This document shows positions 21,238 through 28,771 of a DNA stretch of 29,737 bases, one piece after another. Source of the DNA: RGIG5579 sp045590715 (GTDB lineage: Bacteria > Bacillota > Clostridia > Oscillospirales > SIG627); the NCBI GenBank assembly GCA_045590715.1, contig JAZNRO010000117.1, positions 1-29,737 on the forward strand, written 5' to 3'. Both the position numbers and the translations under genes were made by a program. The notes beneath the pieces were generated by a model. The model was not told the DNA's origin. It ran no database searches and worked only from the letters and a program-made list of their open reading frames with translations. Positions within the stretch are counted from its first letter, which is position 1. Each line of letters begins with the position of its first letter.

Positions 21238-21738
21238 CTAAAATTTGATGCGCTTGCGAATCTTTAATAAATAAAAAAGAAAGAAGCGATCCAGTAAAAA
21301 ATCGTACATATAAAAGCAGATGTTTCCCATCACTACAAGGGTAATATTCACCCAGGCGGCGTCGCGGATGCCGGTAACAAAAGCGGTAAGATATAACAGC
21401 ATAAAAAGGATCCCGTTAAAGAGAACAAACTTTGCCGCAAGGGAAAAGACGGGCTTTATCATATTCAGTTTCTTTTGGGCTATGGGGTACCAACCAAGAA
21501 GAGCTAAAAAGAGGATACCCGGTGATTTTTCCGGAAGCAAAAAGGACAGAAGTCCCGCTGCCAGATAAACCGCCAAAGCGGATCTGTAGCCGTATTCCAC
21601 GTCGATCACCATGATCACAAGGCCGGCGATGAGGGCCAGGGAAACGTCCAGGGATGAGATAAGAGATCCAATGGACATAATGGCCACGCACATAGCCGCA
21701 GATAAGGCGGAAACGGTGAGTTTTTTGGTCTTTTTCAT
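21238..21738 (-). CDS. Multi-pass membrane protein (ECF S-component-like)
   Basis: A 166-residue protein with about five membrane helices. The start MKKTKKLTVSALSAAMCVAIMSIGSLI resembles S-components of ECF-type vitamin transporters, but no ligand is evident and no T or A component lies nearby. It starts 1 bp after the J-domain gene stop and has no separate ribosome site, so it is probably translated by coupling. Confidence 0.7.
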   Translation of the reverse strand: MKKTKKLTVSALSAAMCVAIMSIGSLISSLDVSLALIAGLVIMVIDVEYGYRSALAVYLAAGLLSFLLPEKSPGILFLALLGWYPIAQKKLNMIKPVFSLAAKFVLFNGILFMLLYLTAFVTGIRDAAWVNITLVVMGNICFYMYDFLLDRFFLFYLLKIRKRIKF

Positions 21739-21739
21739 A

Positions 21740-22324
21740 CTAGCAACAAGAGATCAGATCGCCGCCGCAGCATTCGCAAAGACAGTCGGCGCAAATAAGA
21801 CCGTTACAGATATCACAGGTGCTGCATTCCTGCATTTGACCGCTAGGACCAAAATTGCCAAAATTCTGCTGGGCACCGCGGAAACGCTGATACATAACGG
21901 CGTATTCCCCGTTGGTAGGCTCCATCCGATAGGCTCTGGCAAAGTTTTCCGCAGCCTGGTTATAGGCTCTTCTGCCGGCGGCACAAAGACCTTTTAAGTA
22001 ATACCACTCCGCAGGACGAACCTGCTCGTTTTCCAGATACACCTCTGCCTCCTGATAACGGCCGGCGGCAATCAGTTCCCGGATACGGGGGAAACGAGAA
22101 GAATCGGTGCCGGAAGAGGCTGTGCTTTCTCCGCCCGCTCTCTGATGAAGGATACTGTCATACGCCTCGTTGATCTCCTGCATTTTTTCGTTTGCAATAT
22201 CGTGAAATTCCGTATTGGCGTAGTTATCGGGGTGATACTTTTTCGCAAGTTCCCGATAGGCTTTTTTGATTTCTTCATCGTCGGCCTGGGGAGAAACCCC
22301 CAAAACCTTATAAGGATCTTTCAT
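21740..22324 (-). CDS. J-domain protein with Cys-rich tail
   Basis: A 194-residue protein. The J-domain (1-65) has YKVLGVSPQADDEEIKKAYRELAKKYHPDNY with the HPD motif that stimulates Hsp70 ATPase. The middle (about 85-140) resembles TPR helices (YQEAEVYLENEQVRPAEWYYLKGLC). The tail is Cys-rich (CSTCDICNGLICADC, ending CCGGDLISCC) and may bind metal. It overlaps the DUF5685 stop by ATGA, suggesting the two act together. It is not a full DnaJ: it has no standard zinc-finger plus C-terminal substrate domains. Confidence 0.85.
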   Translation of the reverse strand: MKDPYKVLGVSPQADDEEIKKAYRELAKKYHPDNYANTEFHDIANEKMQEINEAYDSILHQRAGGESTASSGTDSSRFPRIRELIAAGRYQEAEVYLENEQVRPAEWYYLKGLCAAGRRAYNQAAENFARAYRMEPTNGEYAVMYQRFRGAQQNFGNFGPSGQMQECSTCDICNGLICADCLCECCGGDLISCC

Positions 22325-23199
22325 TTGGTAATCTCCAGTTTTTCTTTTAATATGTTGCGCACCGAACCGGGAAGCCCGGTACAGATAATATGCTTGCAGA
22401 TGGCAAAGATCTCCCCATCCCCGGAAAGAAGATCCAAGGCCAGATTCATCTCTGAAATATAAAAGGATAAGACCATATCCAGCTTATGAAAGTTTTTTCT
22501 GGCTTCTTCGCTGTTTTTATACTCTTTTAAAATGGGATTAAAAGCACCGGACTTTTCATCCTTTTCCATATCGTCTATGGCATCCAGTGTATAGATAAAA
22601 CGGCCCAATTTATCCCCAATAGCAGAGAAAAGCCGTTTCTCTTCCCCATCAAGACCGAAGGAAAAAATGTAGGAAAGCACGCGGGCAAAAAAGGAACACA
22701 TAGCATCAAGATCTGCCCCTTCTTTTTCCAGTTTTCTTCCCTCTTTCATCATAAGAGCGATCTCTCCGGAAAGAAGAGAAAAACCATAATCCTTTCCTGC
22801 AATCTTTTCTCTTTTTTTCTGAAGCGCTTTGTAGAAAAAGGAAACGAAAACACGACGGAAAAAGGACTTGTCCCCATCGGTCAGATCGTCTTTCATCTTT
22901 TCGCAAGTAAGGATCAGACCGGCCCGGGCGGAAAAGGTAAGGGCAGAATTATCCTTTACTCTCTTTTTCTTCTTCCCGAAGGGGTGAAGAAAGCAGAACT
23001 GCTTCTCTACTTCTACTTTTTCTTTTGTGGCAAGAAGCCGTAAAAAGCTTAAAAAAACAAAGTCGTAGGAAAGGAAAGGCAACTGATAAAAGCCGATGTT
23101 TTTCTTAATGGAATGGCAAAGTCCACAGTACATGGCCTGGTACAGGGCATAGTGCTTTACCAGCATTTCAGCACTCTGACACTTTACATATCCAAGCAT
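22321..23199 (-). CDS. DUF5685 family protein
   Basis: A 292-residue protein, starting MLGYVKC, with YQAMYCGLCHSIKKNIGFYQLPFLSYDFVFLSFL, the signature region of DUF5685, whose CxxC cysteines suggest a metal site or electron centre. The family is common in Clostridia, often beside a J-domain gene; its function is unknown. The ATG at 23199 follows AAGGAG by nine bases; a GTG two codons earlier would leave only two bases. This is the first gene of a six-gene operon. Confidence 0.85.
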   Translation of the reverse strand: MLGYVKCQSAEMLVKHYALYQAMYCGLCHSIKKNIGFYQLPFLSYDFVFLSFLRLLATKEKVEVEKQFCFLHPFGKKKKRVKDNSALTFSARAGLILTCEKMKDDLTDGDKSFFRRVFVSFFYKALQKKREKIAGKDYGFSLLSGEIALMMKEGRKLEKEGADLDAMCSFFARVLSYIFSFGLDGEEKRLFSAIGDKLGRFIYTLDAIDDMEKDEKSGAFNPILKEYKNSEEARKNFHKLDMVLSFYISEMNLALDLLSGDGEIFAICKHIICTGLPGSVRNILKEKLEITK

Positions 23200-23273
23200 A
23201 AACACCTCTCCTTATAGTTTTAGTCTATTATACACAAATTCAAGGCTAATTTCCATAGTTTTCCGAAAAAAAC

Positions 23274-23302
23274 TTGCAAATAGAAAAGAAGGACCGTATA
23301 AT
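23274..23302 (+). promoter_or_regulatory. Sigma-A promoter of the CBM9-like gene
   Basis: TTGCAA (23274-23279), 17 bp, TATAAT (23297-23302), 32 bp before the ATG at 23334. It shares the spacer with a minus-strand promoter for the DUF5685 operon (TGGAAA, 17 bp, TATAAT). Confidence 0.75.
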
Positions 23303-23333
23303 GAATACAAAGAACATTTTAAAGGAGCCAAAT

Positions 23334-23930
23334 ATGAATTATACCATCATTTGCGGCAATGAAAACGATCTGGAAAAGGCAGAAAAAGCCTATATTTCCA
23401 ATGTTCCCTGGGGCGCAGAATACACTCCCACTTCTTATTTCCAAGGCGTATACCTGAAAGACGAAGGTTTCTTATTCCGTCTTACCTGTGAAGAAGAAAA
23501 TCCCACCGCAACTTTGAGCGGAAATTGCCACGGCGTTGCCCTGGACAGTTGCCTGGAGCTTTTCTTAAATTTCGACCCGGAAAATAACGAAAACTACATA
23601 AATTTTGAAATGAATCCCAAAGCCGCCCACCTTTTCGGCGTAGGAAAAGACCGCTACGGCAGAACAGATCTTGAAAATGATATTATGCCTACGGTAAAAA
23701 GCGAGATTACAAAGGATAATTGGAGCGTTACTTTATTCGTTCCTCTTGCCGCTCTTACCCCCGTTTACGGCGAGCTTCATTTCGGCCCCGGTTCTGTTTT
23801 GAAGGGAAACGCCTTCAAATGCGGCGGCAGCACCGCCCCCTGCACCCACTATCTCTCCTGGGCGCCCATGCAGAAAAACGAGCGTGATTTTCATCGTCCC
23901 GACTGCTTCGGCAGCTTTATTATCAAATAA
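23334..23930 (+). CDS. CBM9-like carbohydrate-binding domain protein
   Basis: A 198-residue cytoplasmic protein (no signal peptide) with the family 9 carbohydrate-binding-like fold as found in Clostridia: LDSCLELFLNF, YINFEMNPKAAHLFGVG, FGPGSVLKGNAFKCGG, HYLSWAPM and DFHRPDCFGSF. Its substrate and role are unknown; it may bind a sugar or act as an accessory protein. AAAGGAG lies seven bases before the ATG. Its stop overlaps the next start as TAATG. Confidence 0.88.
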   Translation: MNYTIICGNENDLEKAEKAYISNVPWGAEYTPTSYFQGVYLKDEGFLFRLTCEEENPTATLSGNCHGVALDSCLELFLNFDPENNENYINFEMNPKAAHLFGVGKDRYGRTDLENDIMPTVKSEITKDNWSVTLFVPLAALTPVYGELHFGPGSVLKGNAFKCGGSTAPCTHYLSWAPMQKNERDFHRPDCFGSFIIK

Positions 23931-24532
23931 TGCTTTCTTTTACATCCGGCCCTATCCGTAAAAGTTTCCGTACCATTCCCACACTTCAAACCGAAAGACT
24001 AACCCTTCGGAAGATCCTTCCCCGGGATGAGGACGATATGTACGAATATTCCCGAGACCCGGAGACCAGCCGGTATCTTCTCTGGGAGCCTCATTCTTCC
24101 CGAAACTATACCCGGGCCCATATCCGCTATCTGCAAAGCCGCTACCGCTCTGCCAGTTTTTTCGACTGGGCCCTTACTTTAAAAGACAGCGGGAAAATGA
24201 TCGGAACCTGCGGTTTTACTGAGATCTACGAAAAAAAGAAGCTGGCCGAGATCGGCTACGTTATTTCGCCAAAATACCACAGACAGGGCTTTGCTCCCGA
24301 GGCGGTGGAAAAAGTTTTGGAGCACGGCTTTCTTACCCTGGGTCTTGAAGGCGTTTTTGCCCGCTTTATGGAAGACAATATTGCCAGCAGAAAGATTTTA
24401 GAGCGCCTGGGATTTTGCTGGGATGAAAGCAAAAAAGAAAGCATTGTAAAACGGGGAAAAAAGCAAAGTATCTTAACCTTTTACCTCTCCAGAAATTCTT
24501 ATCTTGAAAAAAACAAAAAAACGGAAGAATGA
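23930..24532 (+). CDS. GNAT acetyltransferase, RimJ/RimL type
   Basis: A 200-residue N-acetyltransferase with LQTERLTLRKILPRDEDDMYEYSRD (N-terminal strand-helix), MIGTCGF, AEIGYVISPKYHRQGFAPEAVEKVLEHGF (acetyl-CoA loop, QGFA variant of Q/RxxGxG/A), and NIASRKILERLGF. It resembles ribosomal-protein or small-molecule acetyltransferases. It overlaps the CBM9-like gene by 1 bp, so they are co-translated. Its TGA lies inside the loop of the following terminator. Confidence 0.92.
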   Translation: MLSFTSGPIRKSFRTIPTLQTERLTLRKILPRDEDDMYEYSRDPETSRYLLWEPHSSRNYTRAHIRYLQSRYRSASFFDWALTLKDSGKMIGTCGFTEIYEKKKLAEIGYVISPKYHRQGFAPEAVEKVLEHGFLTLGLEGVFARFMEDNIASRKILERLGFCWDESKKESIVKRGKKQSILTFYLSRNSYLEKNKKTEE

Positions 24533-24546
24533 TCTTCCGTTTTTTT
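24515..24546. terminator. Bidirectional terminator, GNAT / LTA-synthase-like gene
   Basis: AAAAAACGGAAGA/TCTTCCGTTTTTT with an ATGA loop. The GNAT stop codon lies in the loop and the stop of the convergent gene overlaps the T-tract, so both genes share this one hairpin. Confidence 0.92.
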
Positions 24547-26464
24547 ATTTTTGTTCTTGTTGTGCTTCTGCCTCTTTATCCGCCAGATACTGGAAATAGT
24601 TGGTTCTTACCGTATCCCAAGAGGCGTTCAGGAAGGTAACCACTTCCTGACATCTTGCCTCGATTTCCTCGGTGGTCTCCCCTTCATAATCGGGGGTCCA
24701 GAGCATCTGGGAATCGATCCAGGCATAATCCTTGAACGCAACGAATCCGCCGCCTTCACCGAAGGCATCGGAACCGAGAATATAGCGGGGATTATAATCA
24801 AGGCCGCAGAGATTTGCAATGGTGGGAAGCATATCCACAGAGCTAGTAACTTTTTCTACCGTGCGGGGCTGAAGATTTTTGCTGTAAATAAAGAAAGGCG
24901 TATTGCAGATGGAGTACATATTATCTACGCCCTTCAACTGCATAATAAAATCTACGTCTGTCAGGTACTTGCTGTAATGGTCGCCGAAGAAAACGATGGA
25001 AGTATTTTCAATGGTGCCGTCCAAGGTCATCTTTTCGATCAACTGACCGATCATAGCATCACATTCTCTTACGTGAGCAATGGCTCTCACATACTGGGAC
25101 CAGGTATCTTCATCCTCACAGATCACACCGCTTTCAATGGCAAGCTGCTCTGCAATTTCAAGATGCTTTTCGGCAATTACCTGTCTTTTTTCCGTATAAG
25201 GGCCGTGACCGGAATAAGTAATGATATAAGAGAAGAAAGGCTTATCGTGGGTTACGATCTTTTCATAGGATTCCATAAGAGAAGTATCACAGGTAGGCTC
25301 ACCGGTGAAAAGAAGATCGTCCTGATCGTTGAAGGCATCATATCCCCAAAGAGGATGAACCACTTCTCTGTTATAATACTTGCCGTCCAGAGTGTGGTAG
25401 GAATTGGTGGCATATCCTTTATTCCGGAACAGATGAGGCAAGGAATAGGGATAGATATTGGTAGCGTAGGTATAAGCGCTGGTTCCCGTTACCGGCAAAT
25501 GGAAGCCGATATTGAAGGCGGCCTCGGTATTAAAGGTACCGGCAGAAAGGAACAAGGGCGTATAGTGATTGACGAAATTTACACTCTGCTGCTGGAGCGC
25601 GTAGAGATTGGGCATAAAGCGCTCGTTTACCATCCAGGTATCAATGGATTCCAGCAAAATGGCGATTACGTTCTGACCTTCCAGAGCACCGGTCATTTCA
25701 TTGGGAATCTTCTCTTCCGAGCGGTGATTATAATAATCGTCCAGGGAGTTTCGGCTTTCTTCAAAGCCCATAGAATCGTCAAAACTCTTGGCAAAGCTAC
25801 GGAAAATATATTCGTACTGACCGCAGAACAAAAGACATTCGTTGGGGTTAGTAAATTCGGTATACAAAGCAGATACAGAACCGGGATCGTAGGTATCGGT
25901 CCAGGTAAATTTGTTATCAGAGCCGGCAATGTAAAATACAGAATGCAAAATGATGATGCCTGCCACACCGCCTGCAAAAAGCACTGCGGTAATACCGGTT
26001 GAGATCCAATGATATTTTTGCTTCCGGGGTGCAAGAACGATGGCAAACACACCGATCAAAACAGAAAGAAATGCAAAAAAGTAAACCCAGAAAGAAAAGC
26101 CTAAATATTCGATGCTGACAAAAGCGGCGCCGTCCTCGGCAAAAGCAAGGTCAGAAAAAGATAAGAAACTGCCTGCCACGTGATAAAGCGTAGCGTGAAC
26201 CAAATAAAGAACACCGAATACTGCCACAATAAGGCTCATAACGATTTTCTTAATAACACCGGGAATGACAACGATCAGAGTGGTAGCAATCAAGGACCAG
26301 CAGAATGTAAAAAGACAGGGGGCCCAATGGAAAAGCCCGGTACTGCCGGCATCTTTATATAGAGCACGGAAAGAAAAATCCAAAAGCATCAAAGAAAAGA
26401 AATAAATAAACGGGTATGCTTTTGAACCGAATTTATCGCGGAAAGAGATCCAGTTTTCTTTCAT
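24545..26464 (-). CDS. LTA synthase-family membrane sulfatase (LtaS-like)
   Basis: A protein of about 639 residues with five N-terminal membrane helices and a large extracellular sulfatase domain. AILLESID is the first metal motif; GTFNTEAAFN aligns with the LtaS nucleophile loop GKTSDSEF, so a threonine nucleophile is likely; FFGDHYSKYL gives the Asp-His pair near the C-terminus. LtaS enzymes polymerise glycerol phosphate from phosphatidylglycerol at the outer face. Start 26464 is chosen for its AAAGGA site and because a good promoter lies inside the longer frame. Some relatives transfer phosphoethanolamine or phosphoglycerol to other glycans. Confidence 0.88.
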   Translation of the reverse strand: MKENWISFRDKFGSKAYPFIYFFSLMLLDFSFRALYKDAGSTGLFHWAPCLFTFCWSLIATTLIVVIPGVIKKIVMSLIVAVFGVLYLVHATLYHVAGSFLSFSDLAFAEDGAAFVSIEYLGFSFWVYFFAFLSVLIGVFAIVLAPRKQKYHWISTGITAVLFAGGVAGIIILHSVFYIAGSDNKFTWTDTYDPGSVSALYTEFTNPNECLLFCGQYEYIFRSFAKSFDDSMGFEESRNSLDDYYNHRSEEKIPNEMTGALEGQNVIAILLESIDTWMVNERFMPNLYALQQQSVNFVNHYTPLFLSAGTFNTEAAFNIGFHLPVTGTSAYTYATNIYPYSLPHLFRNKGYATNSYHTLDGKYYNREVVHPLWGYDAFNDQDDLLFTGEPTCDTSLMESYEKIVTHDKPFFSYIITYSGHGPYTEKRQVIAEKHLEIAEQLAIESGVICEDEDTWSQYVRAIAHVRECDAMIGQLIEKMTLDGTIENTSIVFFGDHYSKYLTDVDFIMQLKGVDNMYSICNTPFFIYSKNLQPRTVEKVTSSVDMLPTIANLCGLDYNPRYILGSDAFGEGGGFVAFKDYAWIDSQMLWTPDYEGETTEEIEARCQEVVTFLNASWDTVRTNYFQYLADKEAEAQQEQK

Positions 26465-26498
26465 TGGCAAAATCCTTTCATAGTATTGAACTAAAGGC

Positions 26499-26527
26499 AT
26501 TTTATCACTGATATGCCTAAATTGCAA
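26499..26527 (-). promoter_or_regulatory. Sigma-A promoter of the LtaS-like gene
   Basis: On the minus strand TTGCAA (26522-26527), 17 bp, TAAAAT (26499-26504), with the extended -10 TGA. It is 35 bp before the chosen ATG and supports it. Confidence 0.72.
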
Positions 26528-26571
26528 TAGATTTCGATTTTTCTTAACAAATGCTTCAATTTTCAAATAAA

Positions 26572-26610
26572 AACCCGACCCCAGGGCGCAATTAAATTTG
26601 CGGGCGGGTT
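26572..26610 (-). terminator. Possible second terminator after ftsZ
   Basis: AACCCG/CGGGTT outer arms enclose CGCAA/TTGCG; on the minus strand a T-rich tract follows. It may back up the stronger ftsZ terminator at 26642. Confidence 0.4.
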
Positions 26611-26634
26611 CCCCGGAACCTTGTTGTTTTCACA

Positions 26635-26666
26635 ATAAAAAAAGAGGGGTGAAATTCACCCCTCTT
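26635..26666 (-). terminator. Terminator of ftsZ
   Basis: AAGAGGGGTGAA/TTCACCCCTCTT perfect 12-bp stem with a 1-nt centre, followed on the minus strand by a T-tract; 11 bp after the ftsZ stop. Confidence 0.93.
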
Positions 26667-26677
26667 CAAGGTTCTAA

Positions 26678-27832
26678 TTAGTCTTCCAGGTAGGTCTTCT
26701 TGCGGCTGTCCTTCAGTCTTGCAATCAGATCGTCCAGGTTGTCTTCATCTTTGATCAGCTCTTCCAGTTCCTTCTGAGTTTCAGAGGAAAGGGCTACGGG
26801 CTTGGAATCGGTGATGATGGAAAGGTCATCTTCTACGCTAACTGCCTTTTCGGTCATACCCTTTACGGTTTCGATCTTGGTGCCGAAATCAGTAGCAACA
26901 ACGGTTACGCGGATTTCGTCTTCCAGGGATTCGTCAAATGCGGCACCCCAGATGATGTTTGCATCGGGATGTCCCTGCTCACGGATCATGCTGGAAGCAA
27001 TTTCAACTTCTTCAAATCCGATATCGGAAGAACCGGTGATATTGATGATAATACCGCGAGCGCCTGCAATGCTGGTTTCCAGCAGAGGACTCTGGATCGC
27101 CATCTTGGCAGCAGCTTCTGCTTTGCCCTGGCCCTTAGCGCTACCAACACCCATATGTGCAAGACCTGCGTCTTTCATAATGGTGGTAACGTCTGCAAAG
27201 TCCAGATTTACGATACCGGGAACGTTAATGAGCTCGGAAATGGACTGAACACCGTCAGCCAGAACGGAGTCTGCAATTTCAAATGCATTGAGAAGGGTGA
27301 TCTTCTTCTCGGAAACGAGCTTGAGTCTTTCGTTGGGGATTACAACCAGGGAGTCTACCACTTCAGAGAGAGTCTTGATACCGTCTTCAGCCTGATCCAT
27401 TCTTCTCTTGCCTTCAAATGCGAAGGGTTTGGTTACGATACCGATGGTAAGAATGCCCATTTCTTTTGCGATCTTAGCAACAACGGGAGCTGCGCCGGTA
27501 CCGGTACCGCCGCCCATACCAGCGGTGATAAATACCATATCAGCGCCCTTGATAGCCTCGGTAATTTCCTCGGTGCTCTCTTCTGCAGCCTGTTTGCCGA
27601 TAGCAGGATTTGCGCCGGCACCCTTGCCCTTGGTGGTTCTTTCACCGATGGCGATCTGCTTGGGAGCCTGGGTGGAAGCCAGGGTCATAACGTCAGTGTT
27701 CAGGCAGATAAATTCAACGCCTCTAACGTTGGACTTGATCATACGGGCTACGGTATTGTTTCCGCCGCCGCCGACACCAACAACTTTAATATTCACTACG
27801 CTTTCGTAGTTCGGATCCATCTGATAAGACAT
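26678..27832 (-). CDS. ftsZ: Cell division protein FtsZ
   Basis: A 384-residue tubulin-like GTPase that forms the division ring. The GTP-binding signature GGGTGTGAAPV, the glycine-rich GVGGGGNNTVARM, and the T7 loop NLDFADVTTIM are intact. The C-terminal tail is unusual: the linker is short and the end, NLDDLIARLKDSRKKTYLED, lacks the usual proline and FL of the conserved peptide (D/E-IPxFLR) that binds FtsA, SepF and others. AGGAGG lies ten bases before the ATG. It has its own promoter, 165 bp after ftsQ. No ftsA is seen in the window. Confidence 0.97.
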   Translation of the reverse strand: MSYQMDPNYESVVNIKVVGVGGGGNNTVARMIKSNVRGVEFICLNTDVMTLASTQAPKQIAIGERTTKGKGAGANPAIGKQAAEESTEEITEAIKGADMVFITAGMGGGTGTGAAPVVAKIAKEMGILTIGIVTKPFAFEGKRRMDQAEDGIKTLSEVVDSLVVIPNERLKLVSEKKITLLNAFEIADSVLADGVQSISELINVPGIVNLDFADVTTIMKDAGLAHMGVGSAKGQGKAEAAAKMAIQSPLLETSIAGARGIIINITGSSDIGFEEVEIASSMIREQGHPDANIIWGAAFDESLEDEIRVTVVATDFGTKIETVKGMTEKAVSVEDDLSIITDSKPVALSSETQKELEELIKDEDNLDDLIARLKDSRKKTYLED

Positions 27833-27913
27833 TTGGACATTCCTCCTGATTTCAAAATTCTTCTTTTATATACTTGGTTTACAAGATTGGCATAGTATCC
27901 TAGTTTCTTTCCT

Positions 27914-27942
27914 ATTGTAAACCTTTTTTCTTTCAAATGCAA
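27914..27942 (-). promoter_or_regulatory. Sigma-A promoter of ftsZ
   Basis: On the minus strand TTGCAT (27937-27942), 17 bp, TACAAT (27914-27919), about 80 bp before the ATG. Confidence 0.7.
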
Positions 27943-27997
27943 TAGGTTTTTATAAAAAAATGTAAAAATTCATTTTTTTCTAAAAAATTCTACCAAT

Positions 27998-28762
27998 TTA
28001 GCCATCCAGCTTTACGTAAGCGTTATCCGCGTCAGAAATATCGATTCTGCCGGTAGCACCTTCGTCCAGATCGGCAATCACTTCCCGGATCATGGCAAGT
28101 TTCAATTTGATGTCCTGACGGTCACCCAGCAAAATTAAGAAGCGATCGCCGTAATTCATCTTTAAATTAAATTTGTCGCTTACATCAATGGAAGTGATAT
28201 TTGACAGCATTTTGGACTTTTTCATTTCGGAAAGAAGTTCAAGCAGTGCGGGGGCAATGCCCTCATCGGTAAAACTTAAACTCTCCCCTACCACGCACCG
28301 GTCCAAAGAGGAGCAAGCAAGTTTGATTCGGGGGATTTCCGTATTTTTCCCCTCTTTTGCCAAGACAAAGAGTTCCCGGTCGATGGCATAAACGTCGTCG
28401 CCCAGTGCCAGTGCCATTTCCCCATACTCTTCCTGATAGGTGATCTGAACCGTATCAGGGAGCTTGAATTTGATCTTTACGTCAAGAATATAAGGAAACT
28501 TTTCTTCTATGGCGGAAACGATTTTCTTTTTGCTCAAACGGTAAAGCGGAGTTTTCTTTTCAATTTGAATGGTTTTTACAATATCCGCTGTGGAGTAGAT
28601 GCTGGATTTTTTCACCGATACATCTTCTACCACAAAATAGTTTTCCAGGGCAAAGTAAAGGCAGGTGCCGAAAAGGACAACAAGCAAAATGCCCAGGAAT
28701 ACGAAGCGGCGAATCTTTTTCGATTTCCTTTTTTTTGCAAAAGCCGACAGATCTTCTGCCAT
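27998..28762 (-). CDS. ftsQ: FtsQ/DivIB-type cell division protein
   Basis: A 254-residue protein with a basic cytoplasmic N-terminus (KKRKSKKIRR), one membrane helix (about 20-42), and an extracellular POTRA domain (about 44-115: VVEDVSVKKSSIYSTADIVKTI...VKIKFKLPDTVQITYQEE), followed by the FtsQ domain. It is a divisome scaffold that partners with DivIC/FtsB and DivIB/FtsL-type proteins. AGGAGG lies six bases before the ATG, nine bases after the murG stop, so it is co-transcribed with murG. Confidence 0.92.
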   Translation of the reverse strand: MAEDLSAFAKKRKSKKIRRFVFLGILLVVLFGTCLYFALENYFVVEDVSVKKSSIYSTADIVKTIQIEKKTPLYRLSKKKIVSAIEEKFPYILDVKIKFKLPDTVQITYQEEYGEMALALGDDVYAIDRELFVLAKEGKNTEIPRIKLACSSLDRCVVGESLSFTDEGIAPALLELLSEMKKSKMLSNITSIDVSDKFNLKMNYGDRFLILLGDRQDIKLKLAMIREVIADLDEGATGRIDISDADNAYVKLDG

Positions 28763-28771
28763 CGCTTCCTC

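Noticed and set aside
24551..26002. 483-codon plus-strand frame opposite the LtaS-like gene
   Set aside because: It has no recognisable domain, no ribosome site, and lies wholly antisense to a well-supported sulfatase gene.
26969..27895. 308-codon plus-strand frame opposite ftsZ
   Set aside because: Antisense shadow of a conserved gene with no motif of its own.
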